Below, in pieces: positions 57,785 to 64,000 of a DNA stretch of 64,000 nt. Numbering within the stretch: position 1 is the first letter of the stretch; every line of letters starts with the position of its first letter. Under the pieces are notes generated by a model. That model worked only from the letters and a program-made list of their open reading frames with translations. It had not been told where the DNA came from and did no database searches. Location: the NCBI GenBank assembly GCA_016508695.1, contig VNKQ01000009.1, positions 806,001 to 870,000 of the forward strand, read 5' to 3'. The DNA is from Hyphodiscus hymeniophilus. Taxonomy: Eukaryota; Ascomycota; Leotiomycetes; Helotiales; Hyphodiscaceae. The position numbers and the translations under genes are program-made.

Positions 57785-59272
57785 TCAAAAGAATACACTC
57801 CTCTTCTTCTGTACTTTCTTCCCACCCAGCCCAAAGAACCCACTCGAACTAGCCGTCGATTTTCCAGGTGGCTGGAGATACGGTGAGTTCGGCACCGGCC
57901 CTGGAGGAGGCTCTTGAACCCATTGATTTGTCTGGGGATAGTAAGTAGCACCTGGAGCTAAGCCCGGCGTACTCGATGGTCTTGGTACTTGGGCAGGGCG
58001 GGAAGTTGGAGTACTCTGATATTGTGGAATTTCCCCTGGTCTATACTGTTGGTTCTGTGGCCGGGGAGGCATGGGCGGTTTTGATGTGAACGAGGCTCGA
58101 GGGCCAATATCTTGGCCTGATACACCATATTGTTTGCGCAGCCTCTCTGTCTCCTTGGCTACTTCGGAATCCCGTCGTTTCCGGGCTCTCTCTTCTTCCT
58201 CAAGCATCTTTTTGATGCGTTGTTCTTCTTCACGCTCTAAACGAGCTCTTTCCTTCTCTTCTGCCTCAACCAAGGCTCTCAGCCTCGCTGTCTCAGCGTC
58301 TATCTCCCATTGACTTCCGGCATTCGTTGGAGGTATTGACTGTTGTTGCTGCTGCTGAGGTCTGAAGGCCTGCTGGGGAGGTATCTGTGATGAAGGGATG
58401 TTTTGTCGTTTTGACGGCGGTGCTACTCCAATTGCAGCTCCAGACATGCTAGGTGGTGAACTCGACTTCCCAGCTATAACAGGGCCGCTATTCTTCCGTC
58501 TTGTGTTTGCAATATTTTGAGAACTGATATTGAACATTTCCCTATTGACGTTGAAGTATATATCCTTGATGACCGCCGCACTCAATAAGAACACTACCTC
58601 CAAGCCTTTCACATCCTCCACATCCACTCGATGCATATTCGGTTGATATATTGTGAGGGTTTTGCCCCCTTTGAACATGGCAACCGTGATATCCGGTTCC
58701 TTATTCTTCCTTCCTTCGGTTGACTTCCCAGATAGTGTGCATGATATATCCTTCGATAGTTTCCCATCCCTCTTCCACTTGAAAGCAACCTTGGGCGTGG
58801 TATCAGCAGCAGAGGGATCACTCTGGCTTCGATCCAGGGCTGAAGCTGAAGGTAGACGGAAAGTATTCTGCGGCATCTCAAACTCCCAATATGCCGAGCT
58901 ATTCCAAGAGCCGGGAATCTGTCTTACTGTGACTTGTTGATCCGGGTTGTAAAGTTGGACTGCAAAGCTATTTGGTACAACAGGTACTGGAGGCGGTGGT
59001 ACGCCATTTTGAGCTCGAACTTCGGCCGCGGAGAGTGTAGGCTGTGTCCATTCCGGTTGCACCAGCACCTCTGCGAATAGGACTTCGGGATTGTACGAGT
59101 CGTAGAGTGCTATCGCGTAGCAGTTTTTCGAAGCGGGTAGATTGGGGTCGGGGTGCCGCAGCGTATACTCGGGCTGTAGCTCCGAAGCGTTGTGACTCAG
59201 GTAGATGGTGTTTGTGAGATGGCTGTCGGAGGAAGGCTTGATATAAAAGGTTGGGAGGTTCTCGTCTAACAT
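57785..59272 (-). CDS. Conserved fungal protein of unknown function with central coiled coil
   Basis: An intronless frame of 495 residues. The first 280 or so look like a folded, beta-rich region (ENLPTFYIKPSSDSHLTNTI, SWNSSAYWEFEMPQN, KVAFKWKRDGKLSKDISCTL), with no signal peptide or membrane helix. A Gln-rich linker (QQAFRPQQQQQQ) follows. Next is a charged coiled coil of the type LRALVEAEEKERARLEREEE, running to about residue 380. The tail is Pro-rich and ends GLGGKKVQKKRSVFF, a basic-aromatic terminus that could interact with membrane. The composition is convincing and I believe relatives exist across Pezizomycotina, but I cannot name the family. The start MLDENLP leaves little room for alternatives. 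Confidence 0.8.
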   Translation of the reverse strand: MLDENLPTFYIKPSSDSHLTNTIYLSHNASELQPEYTLRHPDPNLPASKNCYAIALYDSYNPEVLFAEVLVQPEWTQPTLSAAEVRAQNGVPPPPVPVVPNSFAVQLYNPDQQVTVRQIPGSWNSSAYWEFEMPQNTFRLPSASALDRSQSDPSAADTTPKVAFKWKRDGKLSKDISCTLSGKSTEGRKNKEPDITVAMFKGGKTLTIYQPNMHRVDVEDVKGLEVVFLLSAAVIKDIYFNVNREMFNISSQNIANTRRKNSGPVIAGKSSSPPSMSGAAIGVAPPSKRQNIPSSQIPPQQAFRPQQQQQQSIPPTNAGSQWEIDAETARLRALVEAEEKERARLEREEEQRIKKMLEEEERARKRRDSEVAKETERLRKQYGVSGQDIGPRASFTSKPPMPPRPQNQQYRPGEIPQYQSTPTSRPAQVPRPSSTPGLAPGATYYPQTNQWVQEPPPGPVPNSPYLQPPGKSTASSSGFFGLGGKKVQKKRSVFF

Positions 59273-59987
59273 AGCGTCGAGTTGTGCAGCAACGTTAATG
59301 AGGTTTGGCTATAGGCCGATGTGATTCAAGACTAAAGTGTAATTTTGAGGTTGACAGACCACAAAACTATCATGATTCTTATAAGATAAAGGAGTTTGGA
59401 AGAAGTGACGGCGGCTTTGACTGCGCGTGGGGCTGACGAGTAATGATGTACCGAGTGAGGCTGAGTCTCTGATTCTGAGCTCGCGAATTCGCAAGCTAGC
59501 TTATCTCACGTGGACATGTCTCTCCTGAAAGGCTAGTAGGTATTTTTGGAAATCCCATTCTGGTACGCTTTCGTAAAGGCACCTGAATTTCAGGCTCTGT
59601 TGAAAGCTTTTATTCTACCCTTGAGGAACTTAGATTCTTGGTTATGAGTGATCTGTTCCAAGTCAAGAGATTTTCAGTAGAACGTGCGAGGGAAATCTCA
59701 AATTGAGGTTATAGCGAATTAAATCGAATTCGCACTTCGTGCCCAGGAATTGTCAGAATGCAGCCTTGTGCCTGAGATGAAGGCTAAAAGATATACCTCG
59801 AACAGTCCAGGTATATGATACATTCTCTCATCTCTCGTCATGTTGACGTTTGTCAAATTACAATATATTGGCCGTCCAAATCATAACCACGCTATGCTAG
59901 ACCATCCCCGCTATCCACCAACTAAGCACCAGGCCCAGTCAAAGATTTTATATACATAGAACAGAGCTCTGAAGCTAGCAGAAGCAC
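59273..59987. other. Intergenic region, no gene seen
   Basis: About 715 bases between two minus-strand genes, holding one promoter and one 3' UTR. Nothing else recognised. Confidence 0.55.
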
Positions 59988-61819
59988 TCAACTAATGCCG
60001 AAATTCTTATCCAAGATAGTACTTGGTATCCTCACGCCCCTTGAAAGCTCTATTTCATCCCCAGGGTGATGTCTGAAAGCAGGATCCTCGCTGGGTTTCC
60101 TTTGGTGATCGACAGATACGCCGGTCTGGAGCGGCCTGGGAATTCCGGGCATTGCGGGAACTTCATCGTTGGCTTGCTGCTGTCTTTCGACACGCCCAGT
60201 CTGCTGTGCTACCCATGAGTTAATAGTTTGGAACCGAGGCGGCGTAGAATCAGTCGATGTAGTGGTGTAGACAGTATCTCTGTCGCCGTGTAGCCCTTCA
60301 GCTGAGCCTGCCCATGAAAACTTCCGAGACTGACGATAGCTCTGCCGTGAGGCTCGGATATTGGTGGGCTTCGTCGATACGGGTTCGGGGATAATGATCT
60401 GATCTCCAAAGCCGGAGGAGAGTGAGGAGAGATAACTCATATATTTTATCTCTCTCTGGGTTGGCTCATTTGATTCGGAATTACGCCTTGAATGTCCTGC
60501 CGATGCGGCGTTGCTGTTATAGGTTTGGTTGTGTGTCGAGATTGGATCATAGGACGGCTGGCTGTAGAAAGGTTCACCGACTGGTTGCTCAGTTGACTGA
60601 GCCAGTGAGACCCCGAATGGAGCTGGGTTGCTGAGGAGTGCCTCACGGACGGCTTCTTGGCGTTGTGTATCTATGCCTCTTAATAAAGTCGCTGCAGATT
60701 CTGGTGTTGCTAATTTTGGCACAATTGTGGGAGAGGAGTATTTTGCGTTCAACTGTCGTTGGGCAGGAACTCTTTTCTGCTCAGAGGGCAAGTCAAATTC
60801 TTCGTCGTATCCCGGGTATTTTGGAGGTGGTCCATCTGTGGCGTAATCCATTTCCCTCTCTCGCCAACCATACCAGCCTCGTGGCCCTCCCTTGCTAATT
60901 TGTCGGCCACGGGCTCTCGAAAGCAAATCGATCTTCTTCCATCGAGCGGTGAAGTAGACCACAGCTAGAAGTATGATGAAGGCGCCTTAGGACCATATCG
61001 TCAGTTCCGTATTCATGGAGATTTGTTTATGGACGACAAACCAATAGTTCCAAAAGCAACCAGAACATGTTCTGAAGTAGAAGACAACCTGCCCGTATGG
61101 AGGTTTGACTGCGCGGGTAAGTTTAGAGTAGAGCTGGTTGTGGCTGAAGGTGCGATCTCTGAGAGAACCGTGACAGTATTTTTATGCTTTTTGGTCTTCG
61201 TTGCGGAATGTGTCTCGTCTCCACCTGTATTCATTCCCTCCCTCGGGTTCCATGGGTTTGCGGATGGAGTAAAAGATGTGGTTGCAGGTAGGGTCGCTGT
61301 CGTAGTAGCAGTGGTAGGGAAGAAAGATGAAACAAGCGTCTATATTGTGTTAATATTTGCCATTAGCATCAAGATCATACTCACTAATGGAGAAGGTAAG
61401 GTCGGTGTCGAGCTTGATATTGATGATGGAATAGAATAAGCTGAAAAAGATGAAGACAACGAAGATGCGGCAGCGGTTGTTGAAGGAATAACAACTGTTG
61501 CAGGAATAGTTGTCGGTACAGTCGCCACAGCAGTCGAAGCCAGACTAGCAGATGGTGTAGATAGTGCGGCAATATTCGTTGGGAGCCCTGGAGATGGAGG
61601 GGGGCTGTTGTGTTCTTTCTCCTGACCATCTCCGCCTTTCCCAGGGCCTTCGCTTTTATTGTTTGGCCTATCGTCGTCGCCATTCTCTCCGTTATTGCCA
61701 ACCTCTCCATCTCCGCCATTGCCTCTATTCTTCCCGTCTCCTTCATCAGACCTCTGCCTCTTGGACAAGAGCTTCACCTCGCTCCGGTGATTCAAATCTT
61801 CTAAAGCGGTTGGAGCCAT
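59988..61819 (-). CDS. Single-pass membrane protein with Ser/Thr-rich ectodomain, function unknown
   Basis: Exons 61819-61385, 61339-61042 and 60985-59988 give 576 residues. The N-terminal part has LSKRQRSDEG (possible Kex2-type site) and a Gly/Asn/Asp-rich patch. A long Ser/Thr/Ala/Pro-rich stretch follows, likely O-glycosylated. One membrane segment (VLVAFGTIG|AFIILLAVVYFTARW) forms only when the 56-nt intron at 60986-61041 is removed. The cytosolic side begins KKIDLLSRARGRQ and is long, with Ser/Pro/Gln-rich sequence and RRNSES and RKFSWAG phosphorylation-like sites. No cleavable signal peptide is visible, so the topology (N-out, type III) is inferred. The layout resembles fungal wall-stress-sensor-like proteins, but no WSC or Mid2 domain is present. 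The introns (45 and 56 nt) have CTAAT/CTGAC-like branch sites. Confidence 0.8.
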
Positions 61820-63212
61820 TGTGCTGTCCTGCCATGCCCTGGCTACCTTCCGTTGTTGTCCGCCACGATGGGAGCTGAGAGAGCATACGCAAATGGTCTG
61901 TGTTTTGGTGATAATCGTCTAGAGGGGATGTTCAAGTAACGACCAGCAGTTCGTAAGATCCAGCTCAAGAAGTAATTTCACGAGCCAGTCGTGTAAGAAC
62001 ATAAACCGTAAAAAATGACAGAAACAAGAAGGAAAGAATGTGCCAGGATCGATGATCCTGAACCATCGAAGACTAAGACGCAGCATATGGAGACGAGGGA
62101 ACTAAGGAGTATATGCGAGGTGTCTCGGGCCGCCTCCACTTTGAAGGGGTCTCGAGTCTCGACGCACCGAAGTTTTGCAGCGCTCACATGAGTGGACAAT
62201 CCATTGCGGACGAGCAAAATATTACAGAGGGTTGGGGCATGCGACATCCCAGACGAAGGAGGCTTTCCCTGCACTGCTCTAGTCGGCTATCGCGTTGCCA
62301 GGCTACGACTCAGCAAGGTCTTGAGAGGCATTCTCACGAGACTCCTTGCGCCTGGAACTGCGGGCGGAGGGCTAGAATATCGCCCAGAAAGGTCAAGCTA
62401 GCAGTACCATGCAGCAGATCGTGAGGCAAGGTCGGGATTGGCATTGAAAATACCCATTTATGAGGTGTACCCGGTTTCAGATGTGCCACCCCTGAGTTTC
62501 GAAATATCGTGTGGAGTCTGTGCCCGAAGTCAACATTATGATCAATATAAGGTTCAGAGAAGACTTCTTCGCAAGGTGGGTATGATGCAGACGTGTGGAG
62601 GCTTGTTCTAAATTGCTGAGATGTTGTGAGTGACTAGGGTGTTTGTTGCCATGCGACTCAGGCACTTGGATAGCAAGTCTGCGAGCTAGAGAACCCCTTT
62701 GTTAAGCCGGCCCAAACGTCTCCAAAATGTCTGCAACGGTCCCTTACTGTTGTGCAATAGTCCAAATCACTTACAAGCGCTATAACCTGCTCCCTCGACT
62801 CGATTTAGGTTCTCAAAATGAGGTTCTCACATTTTGAATTTCAGCCTTTAATCGGTACCATACCTCTCGCGAACTTGGGAAATGAAATCTTACTGTAATG
62901 CATATCATCCGGGTTTACATGCTACAGTAGCATACTAAAGTGTGTTCATTCGATATCTTGTGCACAATTGACATAGAATCAAACCCCCCAGCGCACCTCG
63001 TAACTCCACCAGCTCTTATTTAGTACAAACATTATTGGGTGGCTTGGCCCACAGGCGAAGTAGCATTTCAAGGTCTTATCGGCGTACCGTATGACCAAGT
63101 CATCAATTCTGCAATACTTCGTACTAACCTCCAGACGCACCCTGTACGTTAGATCCGGTTGACAAAACTAAAGTCGACCTTAAAGTCAAAAAATACATGG
63201 CACAGGTTCAAA
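61820..63212. other. Intergenic region, no gene seen
   Basis: About 1.4 kb between the divergent membrane-protein and acetyltransferase genes. Short frames on both strands show no recognisable content. Confidence 0.5.
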
Positions 63213-64000
63213 ATGGCCATCGAAATCTCTCCTATCACTGAATCAGACATTCCTGGAGCCATCGAATCGATTCGTAAGTTGATTGGAGATAAGGAACTAT
63301 CCTAATCAGGACTGTCTCGGGAGCAGATGCTTCTGAGACATCTCTTGCGAGAACCTCCCTCTGAGTAAAGCAATTGCTGACTCCCCTGGTTACCCAGAGA
63401 AAGCATTTGCAGATGATCCATATAACCGGTGGGTTTTCAATGATCGAGCCAAGGTAAGCAATGACTCTAACTCTGTGGTCTCATTTCGGCGTCTTTGTAT
63501 CTCTGTCCCTTTCGAGCAGCTGTCGAAGGATGAGCTGGATCAGGTTGAGGGCGTCAAGCTTTCCTATTTCCGCCAATATCAAGTGAAATATCGACGTTGA
63601 TTCGACAAGTCAAGTCTTCAATGCAGAAGACAAGACCCACTCACCTTAGTCTCGTCGTGAATGTCCGGCTTTATTGACCATTTATTGACGATGTTTCAAG
63701 CTCTCACTTGAACGCAATTCCGTGTCGTTGGGCATTCGATGTCGGTGGGGAATGAGAAATGCATTGTTCTACGTTGCCAAAGACTCCAGTTCAGATGAGA
63801 AGGACAAGGTCTTGGGTGTGGCAATGTGGATGCCACCGAGGCCCGTTGAGTTGAAGGAAACCTGGGGCGAATGGTTTGAGAATTGGAAGTTGTGGACGCA
63901 GCAGGTGGGGATGAATCTCTACTATGGGAGAGGTGGGTTGAATGTTAAGGTATTGCTTTCTTACTCTGCTCCATGGGTGAGGTGTGGTGAGCGCGCGTAC
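63213..64000 (+). CDS. GNAT-family N-acetyltransferase, 5' part (runs off the window)
   Basis: Inferred exons 63213-63273, 63398-63453 and 63701-63949, with a further donor (AAG|GTATTG) at 63950 showing that more exons lie beyond the window. The start MAIEISPITESDIPGAIESI flows across intron 1 (124 nt) into QKAFADDPYNRWVFNDRAK, the usual N-terminus of fungal GNAT acetyltransferases. Exon 3 gives LSLERNSVSLGIRCRWGMRN, then ALFYVAKDSS and VLGVAMWMPPRP, the central strands before the acetyl-CoA loop, which is not reached. Intron 2 (63454-63700, 247 nt) is long and contains an alternative coding-like piece. Substrate unknown. Confidence 0.75.

Noticed and set aside
1..64000. Secondary-metabolite cluster, CRISPR array, prophage or an intact transposon
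   Set aside because: No backbone synthase, no regular spaced repeats, no phage genes and no transposase or terminal inverted repeats were recognised; the gene content is ordinary for a fungal chromosome.

Overview
The window is nuclear DNA from a filamentous ascomycete (Pezizomycotina), and a leotiomycete is my best guess. This rests on short 45-65 nt introns with CTAAC/CTGAC branch sites, a single dispersed 120-nt 5S rRNA gene, and a gene set typical of moulds (PalH, a TeaC-like SH3 protein, Ste50, a 2EXR protein, an HMT1-type ABC transporter). The class-level placement is inference. Sixteen protein genes look intact or near intact, and one more runs off the right end. Most are conserved housekeeping or signalling genes. 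They are separated by unusually long intergenic stretches that hold decayed coding sequence.

Left part (1-16.5 kb): an LDB19/Art1-type arrestin (+), a 2EXR protein (+), a 5S rRNA gene (-), a RAD5-like SNF2/RING repair ATPase (-) sharing a 200-bp divergent promoter with an NDUFAF6-like complex I assembly factor (+), and a Lag1-type ceramide synthase (+). From 16.5 to 21.1 kb I find no intact gene, only broken coding-like sequence.

Middle (21-50 kb): an HMT1/ABCB6-type half transporter (+) converging on a five-exon COX4 (-), a gene-poor 3.8-kb stretch with a GNAT relic, a two-repeat Myb-like protein (-), the 2361-residue PRP8 spliceosome core gene (-) divergent from ribosomal protein eL34 (+), a small uncharacterised Cys-rich protein (-), vacuolar alkaline phosphatase (-), the ambient-pH receptor PalH (-), and a heavily frameshifted zinc-type alcohol dehydrogenase/quinone oxidoreductase pseudogene (+).

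Right part (51-64 kb): a Tea4/TeaC/Bud14-type polarity protein (+) with an apparent one-base frameshift, the MAPK adaptor STE50 (+), a conserved protein of unknown function (-), a single-pass membrane protein (-), and the 5' part of a GNAT acetyltransferase (+).

I see no new multi-gene system. The most notable observations are at the level of gene structure: three GC-AG introns supported by reading-frame logic (one in COX4, two in the TeaC-like gene), two stopless 3n introns that make retained-intron proteins possible, a PRP8 gene with no intein, a 5S rRNA with a divergent but base-paired arm, and several decayed genes. All exon boundaries were worked out by eye from splice signals, frame continuity and remembered family similarity; none is backed by transcript data.
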